From the NCBI GenBank assembly GCA_964350265.1, contig CAYGJZ010000001.1:1-64000 (forward strand): DNA of 64,000 bases, given 5' to 3'. The notes under the pieces are model-generated. The model did no database searches. It was given only the letters and a program-made list of their open reading frames with translations, and was not told the origin of the DNA. Source of the DNA: BQJD01 sp964350265. GTDB taxonomy: Bacteria > Pseudomonadota > Gammaproteobacteria > Arenicellales > CAJQKF01. This document shows, piece after piece, positions 52,992 through 61,026 of this stretch (the first letter of the stretch is position 1; each line of letters opens with the position of its first letter). A program made the position numbers and the translations under genes.

Positions 52992-54663
52992 ACTCGACCC
53001 GGTCGCGGCCGGCGTCCTTGGCGCGGAACAGGGCGCGGTCCACGCGCATGACGAAGTCGCCGGCCCGCTCGCCGGCGGCCAGGGTGCCGACGCCGATGCT
53101 CACCGTCACCGGGCCGATGCCGTCGAAGGTGGCCGCGGCCATGCCCGCGCGCAGCGTCTCGGCGGTGTGCCGCGCGGCGCGAAGGTCGGTGCCGGCGCAG
53201 AGCACGGCGAACTCCTCGCCGCCCCAGCGGCAGATGGCATGTTCCTCGCTGAGCGTGCGCTTCAGTTGCCGCGCCATCTGCCGCAGCACCTCGTCGCCGC
53301 CGGCGTGGCCATGGTTGTCGTTGATGCGCTTGAAGTGGTCCACGTCGAGAAGCAGCAGCGACAGCGGCCGCTGGTGCTCGGCGGCATCCCGGCAGGCGGC
53401 GTCCAGGCGGGCGTCGAAGGCGCGTCGGTTGTACAGGTCGGTGAGGTAGTCGATCTCCGCCCGGCGGCGATCGCTGATGTCCTGCACCAGCACGTAGAAG
53501 CCGCGCACCTCGCCGTCGATAAGCTGGTGCGGGATGTAGTCGGCCTGCACCGGGCGCGGCCGTCCGCGCAGGTAGGGCACCTCGGTCTCGAAGGACACGG
53601 TGCGACCGGCCAGGGCGGCGTCCATGTGCGGCTCGACCAGCGCGAAGGCGGCTTCGCCGAGCACGTCGCGCACCCGCTGGCCGACCACTTCCTCGCGGCG
53701 CAGGCCGAACCAGTCCAGGTAGGCATCGTTGACGTCGCGGTAGCGCTTGTCGGTGCCGATGTAGGACACCAGCGCCGGCAGCGCGTCGATCAGCAGGCGC
53801 TGGCGGTCGTGGGTCACGCTGGAGCGGCTGTCGTCCACGGTGGTGGCGATGAAGCCGGCGAGAAATTGCAGCAGCTCGGCATGCACGCCGCGAAAGGCAC
53901 GGGCCTGCCGGGCGCGGATGGCGAGCACGCCGTAGCAGCGGCCGGCGGATTCCACCCGCACCAGTACCGCGGAACGGAAGCGGCCATAGGCGGCGACGTC
54001 GCAGGAACGCACGCGCAGGTCCTCGGCGGCGTCCTCGATGATCAGCGGTTCGCGTTGTCGATAGGCGCGGCCAGACAGGCTTTCGCTCACCGCCAGCCGC
54101 ACGCCGAGGCGGTTTCTTGCCTCGCTGCTGCTGGCGCGGCAGATCAGCACGTCGCCCTCGATGCGCTCGAGCATGGCCTCCTCGGCCGCGGTGACGGTGA
54201 CGGCGGCATCCAGGTAGGCGGCCAGCAGGCTGCCGATGCTGCCGCCGCTGCTGGCCAGGCGGCAGACATGAACCATGCCGCGGACCTTGACCAGGGCGTC
54301 GGCACAGCCACTGGAGTCCTCGTGGTCGAACACGGCCAGCAGCATGCGCCCGCGGCCGTGGCCGGGCACCTCGAGCACCGAGCAGGGTACCTGCTGGCGC
54401 CAGCCGTGCGCCTGCACGGTCAGCGTCTGCGCGGCGTCCTTCGACCGCTTCGACGCGGCGAGGATCTCCCCGGCCAGCGAGGCGTCGTCGAGGGAGCCCT
54501 CGAGCAGGACCTGGGCAGCGGCATTGGCGAAGACCAGCCGGGGAACCTGGTCCTCGGCAATCGATACCAGCACCAGGGCATCGCGGACCGAGTCGAGGCC
54601 GAGCCGGGCGGCGGCGGGTGCCGGATCCTCGAAGACCCGGTGCATGGGGGTCGTTGCGGACAT
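52957..54663 (-). CDS. Diguanylate cyclase with PAS and GAF sensors
   Basis: A 568-residue cytosolic protein: a PAS-like N-terminal domain (about 20-115), a GAF domain (about 125-275), a PAS domain (285-400, VLVQDISDRRRAE), then a GGDEF domain with the active-site motif RWGGEEF (GGEEF 481-485). It makes cyclic di-GMP. The five positions before GGEEF hold no R-x-x-D inhibitory site, so product feedback is absent. No transmembrane helices, hence intracellular sensing. A TATAGT six bases before the ATG hints at leaderless mRNA. Confidence 0.92.
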   Translation of the reverse strand: MSATTPMHRVFEDPAPAAARLGLDSVRDALVLVSIAEDQVPRLVFANAAAQVLLEGSLDDASLAGEILAASKRSKDAAQTLTVQAHGWRQQVPCSVLEVPGHGRGRMLLAVFDHEDSSGCADALVKVRGMVHVCRLASSGGSIGSLLAAYLDAAVTVTAAEEAMLERIEGDVLICRASSSEARNRLGVRLAVSESLSGRAYRQREPLIIEDAAEDLRVRSCDVAAYGRFRSAVLVRVESAGRCYGVLAIRARQARAFRGVHAELLQFLAGFIATTVDDSRSSVTHDRQRLLIDALPALVSYIGTDKRYRDVNDAYLDWFGLRREEVVGQRVRDVLGEAAFALVEPHMDAALAGRTVSFETEVPYLRGRPRPVQADYIPHQLIDGEVRGFYVLVQDISDRRRAEIDYLTDLYNRRAFDARLDAACRDAAEHQRPLSLLLLDVDHFKRINDNHGHAGGDEVLRQMARQLKRTLSEEHAICRWGGEEFAVLCAGTDLRAARHTAETLRAGMAAATFDGIGPVTVSIGVGTLAAGERAGDFVMRVDRALFRAKDAGRDRVEFSEGPRPAPAR

Positions 54664-54669
54664 GTCCCC

Positions 54670-54675
54670 ACTATA
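54670..54675 (-). promoter_or_regulatory. Minus-strand -10 (TATAGT) abutting the GGDEF gene start
   Basis: TATAGT ends seven bases before the ATG at 54663, so transcription would begin about at the start codon. No good ribosome site is present. A leaderless message is possible; there is no clear -35 (only weak TGACAG-like sequence further away). Confidence 0.35.
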
Positions 54676-54820
54676 CCAAGGTGCAACCGCCCGGCTGTCA
54701 TCCCGGGCGTCATCATCCGCGACCGTTCGCCTGCCGGCGACGAACGTGGTAGAAGGAAGGCACGACGCGCCGCCCGCCCGGCGTCGTGTCGCCGTCCACG
54801 CCGAACCGGAGGATGCCGCC

Positions 54821-55285
54821 ATGCCGATTCACGTTTGTTCCAAGCGTCTGTTCCGTCGCGTACTGCTGGCCCTCGGCCTCGTCGCCGCCTGGCCGGCACA
54901 GGCCGACCCGGCGCTGTCCGCGCGCGAGGTCGTCGATATCCAGCTCGATGCGCTGCAGGCGCTGGCACCCGGCTCGCTGGATGGCGTGGCCACGGTGTGG
55001 CGTCATGCGCACCCGGACAACCGTCGCCAGCTCGGCGACCTGCAACGCTTCGGCGCGATGCTGCAAAGCCCGGGCTATGTCGCCCTGCTCGGTCATCGCG
55101 ATCGCCAGGTGCTGGCGGCGCGCAGCGCTGGCGAGGTGGTCGAGTTCTACGTCACTGTCCGTGGTGGCGACGGCAGCGCGACCGCCTACCTGTGGGTGGT
55201 GGAAAAAGTCGCCGACGGAGAGTTCGCCCGATGCTGGATGACCCGTTCGGTGTCGCCGGCGGTGACCCTGAACCGATCGGCCTAG
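54821..55285 (+). CDS. Secreted DUF4864-like protein
   Basis: A 154-residue protein with a signal peptide (to about residue 28, AWPAQADP). The mature part (REVVDIQLDALQAL, VATVWRHAHPDNRRQLGDLQRFGAML) resembles DUF4864, a small NTF2/SnoaL-shaped periplasmic domain of unknown function. GGAGG lies eight bases before the ATG. It is divergent from the GGDEF gene and convergent with the dehydrogenase gene, with only five bases between the stops. I propose no role. Confidence 0.7.
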   Translation: MPIHVCSKRLFRRVLLALGLVAAWPAQADPALSAREVVDIQLDALQALAPGSLDGVATVWRHAHPDNRRQLGDLQRFGAMLQSPGYVALLGHRDRQVLAARSAGEVVEFYVTVRGGDGSATAYLWVVEKVADGEFARCWMTRSVSPAVTLNRSA

Positions 55286-55290
55286 CAGCC

Positions 55291-56241
55291 TCAGTAGCCG
55301 AGCTGGCGATCGACCTCGTGCAGCAGGGGTCGCCCCTCGACCAGCCGGCGGTAGTTCTCCGCCACCACGCCAACGCCCTCGCCGAGATGCCAGCCGGCGA
55401 CGTGCGGGGTGACGATGACCCCCGGGTGCGCCCACAGCGGGTGATCGGCGGGTAGCGGCTCGACCCGGAAGACGTCGAGCACGGCACCGCCGGGGCGGCC
55501 GCGGTCGAGGGCCGCCAGCAGGTCGTCCTCCACCACCAGGTTGCCGCGGCCGACGTTCAGCAGCACCGAGCCGGGCTTCATCTTCGCCAGCCGCCGGGCG
55601 TCGAACAATCCCCGGGTGCGTTCGGTGGAGGGCAGGATGCAGAGCACGTAGTCCGCCGTCGCCAGCACCGCGTCGAGGGCCTCGTCGCCGTGTCGGCAGT
55701 GCACCCCGGGGATCTCGCGCGGGGTGCGGCTGACGCCGTCGACGGCAAAGCCCAGCGCGGCGAAGGTGGTGGCCACGCGGGCGCCGATGTGGCCGAGGCC
55801 GAGCACCGCGATGCGCACGTCCCGGCAGCCCCGGGGTTCCCGCGGCGACCACTGCCGTTGCTGCTGGTTGCGGTGGTGGTGGAAGACATCGCGCAGGTGG
55901 GCGAAGACCTGGGCCAGGCAGTACTCGGTGATCTCCCGGGCCGAGTCGTCCTGGCGCATTCGCGCCACCTTCACCGACGGTGCCAGCGACGGGTCGGCGA
56001 CGATGGTTTCCACCCCGGCGCCGAGCTTCTGCACCAGCGCCAGGTTGGGATAGGCGGCGAACTGCCCCGGCCGGGTGCGCGACACCGCCAGCACCGCGAT
56101 GTCGGCCGGGTCGCCGGGGTCGTCGGCGCAGCGGATGTCCACCCCCGGCAGCAGCGGCGCGATCTGCGCCGCCAGCTCGCCGTCGCCGATCCAGTGGGCC
56201 TGCCCGCTGTCGATCAGCAACGCCGACGAGGGCTTGGCCAT
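55291..56241 (-). CDS. D-2-hydroxyacid dehydrogenase (GhrA-like)
   Basis: A 316-residue NAD(P)-dependent 2-hydroxyacid dehydrogenase that reduces glyoxylate, hydroxypyruvate or similar. The Rossmann motif VLGLGHIGARVA, the catalytic Arg in NVGRGNLVVEDD, the Glu in FRVEPLPADHPLWAHPG and the His in TPHVAGWH are visible. It follows the class III aminotransferase by one base, so the pair likely turns an amino acid into a hydroxyacid through a 2-oxo- or semialdehyde intermediate. Confidence 0.9.
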   Translation of the reverse strand: MAKPSSALLIDSGQAHWIGDGELAAQIAPLLPGVDIRCADDPGDPADIAVLAVSRTRPGQFAAYPNLALVQKLGAGVETIVADPSLAPSVKVARMRQDDSAREITEYCLAQVFAHLRDVFHHHRNQQQRQWSPREPRGCRDVRIAVLGLGHIGARVATTFAALGFAVDGVSRTPREIPGVHCRHGDEALDAVLATADYVLCILPSTERTRGLFDARRLAKMKPGSVLLNVGRGNLVVEDDLLAALDRGRPGGAVLDVFRVEPLPADHPLWAHPGVIVTPHVAGWHLGEGVGVVAENYRRLVEGRPLLHEVDRQLGY

Positions 56242-56242
56242 G

Positions 56243-57562
56243 CTAGCCGAGTACCTCCTCGATGGAACGGCGGTAGCGCTGGATGAACAGGTCGATCTCG
56301 GTCTCGCTGATGGTCAGCGGCGGCGACATCACCATGCCGTCGCCGACGCCGCGGGCCAGCAGCCCGTTCTCGAAGCAGCGGTTGTGCACCGCCATCCCGG
56401 TGCCGCCGGGGAAGCGTTCGGCATCGGCGGCGAAGGTCACCGCGCCGAGCAGGCCGTAGTTGCGGATGTCGACGATGCCGTCGATGCCGCGCAGGCCGTG
56501 CAGGGCGTCCTCGAAGTACTGGCCGATGGGGCCGCTGGCGCGGGTCAGCAACTGCTCGCGCTCGTAGATGCCGAAGGCGGCAAGACCGGCGGCGGCGGCC
56601 ACCGGGCTGCCGGCATAGGTATTGCCGTGGAACAGCTCCGGGCCACCGGCCGGGGCGGCATCGAAGATGGCCTGCTGCACGTCGCGGTGCACGAACACCG
56701 CGCCCATGGGAATGGTGCCGCCGTTGATGGCCTTGGCGGTGGTCATCAGGTCGGGGGTCACGCCGAGGGCCTGGGAGGCGAAGCACTGGCCGGTGCGGCC
56801 GAAGCCGGTGACCACCTCGTCGAAGATCAGCAGCACGTCGTTGGCGTCGCAGATCTCGCGGATGCGCTGGAGGTAGCCGGCCGGTGGCGGCACCATGCCG
56901 CCGGCGCCGACGATGGGCTCGATGATCACCGCGCAGACATTGTCGGCACCACGCTGCTCGATGATGGCGGCGAGCTGGTCGGCCTTCTCGGCACCGTGTT
57001 CCGGCAGGCCGCGACTGAAGGCGGCATGGGCGATGTCGAGGGTGTCGTCGAGGAAGTCGACGTTGTCCAGCACCGGGAAGCCGCGGCGGTTGTTGGGCAG
57101 ACCCTGCAGCGAGGTGCCGCCGACGTTGATGCCGTGGTAGCCGCGCTGGCGCGAGACCAGCCGGGTCTTGTTCGGCTTGCCGCGGGCGACCTGGTAGTGG
57201 AAGGCGATCTTCAGCGCGGTGTCCACCGACTCGGAGCCGGAGTTGGTGAAGAACACGCGGTCGAGCCCGTCCGGGGCATGGCTGGCCAGCTTCTCGGCGA
57301 AGCGGAAGGTGACCGGGTTGCCGAACTGGAAGGGCGGCGCATAGTCCATGGTCATCATCTGCTCATGCACCGCGTCGGCGATTTCGCGGCGGCCATGGCC
57401 GGGGGCGACGCACCACAGGCCGGCGGTCATGTCGAGGATGTCGCGACCGTCCTCGGTGTACAGGAAGCAGCCTTCGGCGCGGGAAATGATGCGGGGGTTG
57501 GCGCGAAAGCCGCGGACGTTGGTGAACGGCTGCCACCAGTTTTCAAGGTTCAGCGAGGTCAT
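56243..57562 (-). CDS. Class III omega-aminotransferase (beta-alanine:pyruvate type)
   Basis: A 439-residue PLP aminotransferase. Start WWQPFTNVRGFR, NSGSESVDTALKIA, GYHGINVGGTSL, the Asp/Val motif LIFDEVVTGFGRTG and the PLP Lys in TTAKAINGGTIPMGAV are typical of beta-alanine/omega-amino acid:pyruvate transaminases, which can also use taurine or 2-aminoethylphosphonate-like amines. Start ATG 57562, 48 residues inside the open frame. A TACAAT -10 lies upstream at 57640-57645, between it and the phasin terminator. Confidence 0.9.
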   Translation of the reverse strand: MTSLNLENWWQPFTNVRGFRANPRIISRAEGCFLYTEDGRDILDMTAGLWCVAPGHGRREIADAVHEQMMTMDYAPPFQFGNPVTFRFAEKLASHAPDGLDRVFFTNSGSESVDTALKIAFHYQVARGKPNKTRLVSRQRGYHGINVGGTSLQGLPNNRRGFPVLDNVDFLDDTLDIAHAAFSRGLPEHGAEKADQLAAIIEQRGADNVCAVIIEPIVGAGGMVPPPAGYLQRIREICDANDVLLIFDEVVTGFGRTGQCFASQALGVTPDLMTTAKAINGGTIPMGAVFVHRDVQQAIFDAAPAGGPELFHGNTYAGSPVAAAAGLAAFGIYEREQLLTRASGPIGQYFEDALHGLRGIDGIVDIRNYGLLGAVTFAADAERFPGGTGMAVHNRCFENGLLARGVGDGMVMSPPLTISETEIDLFIQRYRRSIEEVLG

Positions 57563-57639
57563 GGTGCTTCCCTGGTCGGCGCGCGTCGGCCGCCGTGGTT
57601 GCGCGGCATCGAACGCGGCATGGATGAAGTCGAGCGCGC

Positions 57640-57645
57640 ATTGTA
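57640..57645 (-). promoter_or_regulatory. Likely -10 box of the aminotransferase operon
   Basis: Minus-strand TACAAT, 78 bases before the ATG at 57562 and downstream of the phasin terminator. The expected -35 (TAAGAA around 57663-57668) is poor. Because the terminator separates it from the phasin gene, a promoter is needed here. Confidence 0.4.
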
Positions 57646-57689
57646 CCGAAACGGTCGCGGAGTTCTTATGCAGGCTTTTTGGCGCAGCC

Positions 57690-57719
57690 AAAAAAAAAGC
57701 GCCGATGTGGAATCGGCGC
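57690..57719 (-). terminator. Intrinsic terminator of the phasin gene
   Basis: Minus strand: perfect eight-base stem GCGCCGAT/ATCGGCGC (57712-57719 with 57699-57706), a five-base loop and then nine Ts (57690-57698). It lies 90 bases after the phasin stop and before the aminotransferase promoter. Confidence 0.92.
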
Positions 57720-57811
57720 GAAGATCACTTAGGAGGAGGAAAGCGTTGCGGGACCGTTGTCGGTGCCGCGGCGAGACGCCGGTGTTGCCCGGCGCTCGCG
57801 CAGGGGTTTTG

Positions 57812-58141
57812 TCAGGCGGCCTTCTTGGTCGACTCGGAGACCAGCTTGCCGGCGGCCTCGAAGTAGCTCATCGACAGCTTCACCGCGGCCTCGGCATCGG
57901 CGCGTGCGGTGTCGGCGATGGCCTTGATGGCCTCGGGCTGGCGGGCGACGTAGGCCTGCAGGGCGGCGGGGTCCTTCAGTTCGACCAGCTCGCGGGCATT
58001 GGCCAGGGCGAGGTCGGCGTAGCGCTTGGTGATGGACAGGTTCATTTCCATCATCTTGGCGGCGTTGTCCAGGGTCAGCTTGTTGAAGGCGCGGACCGGC
58101 TCGAGGGCCTTGTCGACATCGGGGAGAGCTTTGGTGGCCAT
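57812..58141 (-). CDS. Phasin family protein
   Basis: A 109-residue helical protein of the phasin family: ATKALPDVDKALEPVRAFNKL, NLSITKRYADLALANARELVELKDP and AADAEAAVKLSMSYFEAAGKLV. Phasins coat polyhydroxyalkanoate granules, which suggests that the organism stores PHA. The ATG at 58141 is preceded by GGAGG at nine bases. It has its own strong promoter and terminator, a monocistronic arrangement suited to a highly abundant protein. Confidence 0.9.
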   Translation of the reverse strand: MATKALPDVDKALEPVRAFNKLTLDNAAKMMEMNLSITKRYADLALANARELVELKDPAALQAYVARQPEAIKAIADTARADAEAAVKLSMSYFEAAGKLVSESTKKAA

Positions 58142-58184
58142 GATTAGAAACCTCCGGGAGGCGTCTGTGTGTATGTTGCGGTGC

Positions 58185-58213
58185 ATCATAACAGCCTCTT
58201 TTGTGCAATGCAA
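58185..58213 (-). promoter_or_regulatory. Strong promoter of the phasin gene
   Basis: Minus-strand TTGCAT (58208-58213) and TATGAT (58185-58190) with the ideal 17-base spacer. Predicted start near 58178, giving a 37-base leader containing GGAGG. This is one of the best sigma-70-type promoters in the window. Confidence 0.78.
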
Positions 58214-58585
58214 CAAGTGCATGGGAAAAAAGTTGGCGGGCGTTGAGCATGGTGTCGTGATTGGGGGAAGGACCGCGTGTTCCGGGGCTTTTTCGCCCTT
58301 CGCCCGTGCCCTTTCGGCGGACGGTGGAGGCTCGCCGGGTCCGTCGGCAGCCCGGTTTCCAGCTCGAAGTCGGTCCCCGTTGCCGACCGCGCCTGCCGAC
58401 GTCGACGAGTGCGTACACCTGGGCGGACACCTGGGCGGCGCCGGGGCGCGACCACGCTGGCCGAGCCGGCCGGTCTTCGCGGGTGCCGGGCGGCGGCCTC
58501 GCCGCCAACACCACCGGCGCCCGGTGACGTCCTTCATGTCCTCGTCACCTCGGCCGGCAACAATGCCCTGGCCAGCGGCGCCATA

Positions 58586-58614
58586 TTGCATTGCCGATGG
58601 CTTTACAGTGTAAT
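58586..58614 (+). promoter_or_regulatory. Promoter of the HNH endonuclease gene
   Basis: TTGCAT (58586-58591) and TGTAAT (58609-58614) with 17 bases between them. The predicted start near 58621 supports translation from the ATG at 58642 with a leader of about 20 bases. Confidence 0.6.
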
Positions 58615-58641
58615 TTCGGCGGCATTCACGCGGCATGCACG

Positions 58642-59244
58642 ATGATCGATCCGGGACTTCGCATCCTCCGTACCGACATTTCGGCCACGCCCATCGAATG
58701 GATCGGCGTGGAAGAGGCGGTCAAGCTTTACTGCCAGGCGCAGGTAGCCTATGCGCTCGGCTCGGTCACCTGTTGCGTGCGCGGCGGCTTCAACGCGAAG
58801 AGCGGTGAACGCAGCGAGGTGGAGGTCAGCTCCATCCTGTGCACCCAGGGGCGGCAGCGAGCCCTGCATCGCCTGCACCATCACTACACGCCGCCGCTGA
58901 ACAACAACACCCTGTTTCGTCGCGACGGCAACCTGTGCATGTACTGCGGCGGCCAGTTCCGCGATGCCGACCTGTCCCGCGACCATATCCAGCCGCTCAG
59001 TCGCGGTGGCCAGGACGTGTGGACCAACGTCGTCGCGGCCTGCAAGCGCTGCAACCACTTCAAGGGCGACCGCACCCCCGAACAGGCCGGGCTGGAGCTG
59101 CTGGCGGTGCCCTTCAAGCCCACCCACGCCGAGTACATCTACCTCTCCGGTCGCCGCATCCTGGCCGACCAGATGGCATTCCTCAAGGCCCACTTCCCCC
59201 GCAACAGCCCGCTGCTGCGAAGACTGGCGGCCGCCGCGGCCTGA
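58642..59244 (+). CDS. HNH endonuclease
   Basis: A 200-residue protein whose middle carries an HNH site: zinc Cys99 and Cys102 in CMYCGG, the catalytic Asp114-His115 in SRDHIQPLSRGG, Asn129 and the second Cys pair 134/137 with Asn138 in CKRCNHFKGD. The first 90 residues form a family-specific N-terminal domain. Stand-alone HNH proteins of this kind are widespread in Proteobacteria, and substrate and purpose are unknown. The downstream MerB-like gene begins nine bases after its stop. Confidence 0.88.
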   Translation: MIDPGLRILRTDISATPIEWIGVEEAVKLYCQAQVAYALGSVTCCVRGGFNAKSGERSEVEVSSILCTQGRQRALHRLHHHYTPPLNNNTLFRRDGNLCMYCGGQFRDADLSRDHIQPLSRGGQDVWTNVVAACKRCNHFKGDRTPEQAGLELLAVPFKPTHAEYIYLSGRRILADQMAFLKAHFPRNSPLLRRLAAAAA

Positions 59245-59253
59245 TGCGTCGAG

Positions 59254-59892
59254 GTGGCTGACCGGGTCGACGCGGCGGTGGCGCGGCTCGACCGCGTACT
59301 GCCCCTGCGCCGGCGCCAGCGCACGCTGACGGTGGCCCATCGACAGGCACACCGCGACTTGTTGCGCCACTTCCTGCACCACGGTCGGCCGCCGACCCCG
59401 GATGACCTGCCGACGGACTCGCTGGCCGCGATGGTCGATGCCGACCTGGTGGTGCTGAGCGAGGACGGCGCCATTCACGGCGCCTATCCCTTCACCGCCG
59501 AGGCCCGCGAGCACCGGGTGCACAGCGGGCATGGCATGGTGCATGCCATGTGCGCCATCGATGCGCTGGGCGTGGCCGCGATGTTTGCCATCGACACCGA
59601 GGTGGTGTCCCGTTGCCGGCTCGGCGGCGGCCCGGTGCGCATTTTCCAGCGGGCCGACGGTCGCGCCCGTACGCACCACGGCGTCGAGGTGCATGCCGCG
59701 ATCGACTGGCGCGCATCCAGCACCGGCCCCTGCGCCATGCACCTGTGCCGACAGATGATGTTCCTGCGCGAGGGGGCGCAGGCCTGGCAGGATGCCGATC
59801 CGGCCAATCGCGACCTGTTTGATCTCGACCAGGCAACGGCATTCGCCGCGCGCCTGTTCCTGCCGTTGATGAAGGAGGATGCCCTGCCATGA
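59254..59892 (+). CDS. Alkylmercury lyase (MerB)-like protein
   Basis: A 212-residue MerB-family protein. The organomercurial lyase active site is recognisable: Cys100 and Asp103 in MCAIDALG (Cys96/Asp99 in E. coli plasmid MerB) and a second Cys at 160 (Cys159 in MerB) in GPCAMHLCRQM, plus Cys165. An N-terminal helix-turn-helix-like region precedes it. No merR, merA, merT or merP is in the window, so a true mercury role is uncertain and homologues may have other substrates. Start GTG 59254; the ATG nearby is in another frame. It overlaps the VOC gene by four bases. Confidence 0.82.
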   Translation: MADRVDAAVARLDRVLPLRRRQRTLTVAHRQAHRDLLRHFLHHGRPPTPDDLPTDSLAAMVDADLVVLSEDGAIHGAYPFTAEAREHRVHSGHGMVHAMCAIDALGVAAMFAIDTEVVSRCRLGGGPVRIFQRADGRARTHHGVEVHAAIDWRASSTGPCAMHLCRQMMFLREGAQAWQDADPANRDLFDLDQATAFAARLFLPLMKEDALP

Positions 59893-60254
59893 AACACCCG
59901 CGATACACCCTGTACGCGGTGCGCGTGTTCGTGCGCGACTTCGAAGCGGCGGAACGCTTCTACCGTGACGTGCTCGGCCTCAAGCCGGGCTTTGTCAGCC
60001 ACGAAGCGGGCTGGGCGGAGTTCGACACCGGTGGTGGACGCATTGCCCTGGAACGCATCGTCGATGCCGAGGGCGAGGCACTTGCCGGGCGCTTCGTCGG
60101 GGTCTCGTTGCAGGTGGACGACATCGACGCGGTCTACCGGTTGCTTTGCGAGCGCGGCGTGACCTTCGCGATGGCGCCGGAGCGCCAGGACTGGGGTGGC
60201 ACGCTGGCCCACCTGCGCGATCCGGAAGGCAACGTGCTCACCTTGCTGGGTTGA
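59889..60254 (+). CDS. VOC family glyoxalase-like protein
   Basis: A 121-residue single VOC domain: LYAVRVFVRDFEAAERFYRDVLGL, LQVDDIDAVYRLLCERGV, and AHLRDPEGNVLTLLG at the end, with the metal-binding His and Glu of the glyoxalase family plausible. It overlaps the MerB-like gene (ATGA) and is followed by a terminator, closing an HNH-MerB-VOC transcription unit. Confidence 0.87.
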   Translation: MKHPRYTLYAVRVFVRDFEAAERFYRDVLGLKPGFVSHEAGWAEFDTGGGRIALERIVDAEGEALAGRFVGVSLQVDDIDAVYRLLCERGVTFAMAPERQDWGGTLAHLRDPEGNVLTLLG

Positions 60255-60276
60255 CGGGATCGCGGAAGCGGCAACG

Positions 60277-60306
60277 AAAAAGGCCCGCCACCAGGCGGGC
60301 CTTTTT
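60277..60306. terminator. Bidirectional intrinsic terminator
   Basis: AAAAAGGCCCGCC (60277-60289), loop ACCA and GGCGGGCCTTTTT (60294-60306) form a perfect 13-base inverted repeat with A/T ends on both sides. It ends the rightward HNH-MerB-VOC unit and the leftward hns gene. Confidence 0.93.
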
Positions 60307-60323
60307 CTCGCGGGCCGGGAAGT

Positions 60324-60695
60324 CTACTTGATCGCGAGATCCTGCAGCTTCTTGCCGGCGTCCAGCGCGGCCACCACCCAGGCCGGCTTGCGTCCGCGGC
60401 CGGTCCAGGTTTCCCTGGAGTTGGCCGGGTTGCGGTACTTCGGCGCTACCTTGCCCCGTTTCTTTCGGCCGATCTTCTTCGCGCTGGCCTTCTTGCCGCG
60501 ACGCTTTCGCGTGGTCGGTGCGCCGTCGTCGATGATCTCGGCAATCTCCAGTCCTTCGTCCCTGGCGAGTTCACGAAACTTCTTGGCCAGTTCCTTTTTC
60601 TTGGTTTTCTTTCTTGCGTCGATCTGCGCCGTGCAGTTCTTGATCAGCTCTTCGAGTTCGGCAACATTCAACTTCGAAATATCAGGTAGTGCCAC
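60324..60695 (-). CDS. hns: H-NS family nucleoid-associated protein
   Basis: A 123-residue histone-like silencing protein. The N-terminal part is a coiled-coil dimerisation helix (LNVAELEELIKNCTAQIDARKK). The Lys/Arg-rich linker (RKRRGKKASAKKIGRKKRG) is followed by the AT-hook-like core KYRNPANSRETWTGRGRKPAW (91-106 region), the DNA-binding motif of H-NS. The start is a GTG with GGGAG seven bases upstream. H-NS coats AT-rich DNA and silences foreign genes. Confidence 0.9.
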   Translation of the reverse strand: MALPDISKLNVAELEELIKNCTAQIDARKKTKKKELAKKFRELARDEGLEIAEIIDDGAPTTRKRRGKKASAKKIGRKKRGKVAPKYRNPANSRETWTGRGRKPAWVVAALDAGKKLQDLAIK

Positions 60696-61026
60696 AATGG
60701 TTCTCCCATGCAGTCCGGGGCGAAAATAAACAAATAAACGGCTAGCCCGCGGGTTATTCCGTTATTCAATTGGGGGCGGTAATTTATGCAATTCAGGGGG
60801 TCAACGCAAATCAACGTAACGGTAATCGTTTACAACGTGTTGTATGCCTGCGTTTCCAATCCCGGCTTACGCGTGGTTGCAAGTATTCCGTGTATACAAC
60901 GGGCAATACCCGAACAGGACCGGAAAAGGGGGCAACCGGGGAGAATTGTCGAGGGAATGCGGTGACCGACATGGTTTTTATCGTTTCAAACCACGTGCAC
61001 CAAGTTGGCACGAACGCTGTGTCCAC
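60696..61026. other. 331-base AT-rich region between hns and yejF
   Basis: No gene supported. It must contain the hns promoter; the best minus-strand candidate is TTGCGT (60804-60809) - 17 - TAAATT (60781-60786). An imperfect palindrome TACAACGTGTTGTA lies at 60831-60844. The region is much more AT-rich than its surroundings, typical of an autoregulated H-NS promoter. Nothing like a terminator for yejF is evident. Confidence 0.5.
60781..60809 (-). promoter_or_regulatory. Candidate hns promoter
   Basis: TTGCGT (60804-60809) and TAAATT (60781-60786) with 17 bases between. Predicted start near 60774, leaving an 80-base leader. Alternative overlapping boxes exist, so the exact start is uncertain. 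Confidence 0.35.

Larger units (their letters stand above)
58142..58641. other. 500-base divergent region between the phasin and HNH genes
   Basis: No gene is supported. The phasin promoter lies at 58185-58213 and the HNH promoter at 58586-58614. The roughly 370 bases between them are GC-rich and contain only shadow frames. Some short GC-rich inverted repeats are present but none is convincing as a terminator or RNA. Confidence 0.55.

Noticed and set aside
52513..55455. A 980-codon plus-strand frame spanning three genes
   Set aside because: It crosses the sulfatase, GGDEF and DUF4864-like genes out of frame and lies over a promoter region; composition only.
56075..58147. A 690-codon plus-strand frame
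   Set aside because: Antisense to the aminotransferase and phasin genes; low-complexity Gly/Ala/His composition and no motifs.
58202..58585. Several short frames in the phasin-HNH gap
   Set aside because: They overlap each other on both strands, have no start signals and read as low-complexity Arg/Pro/Gly.
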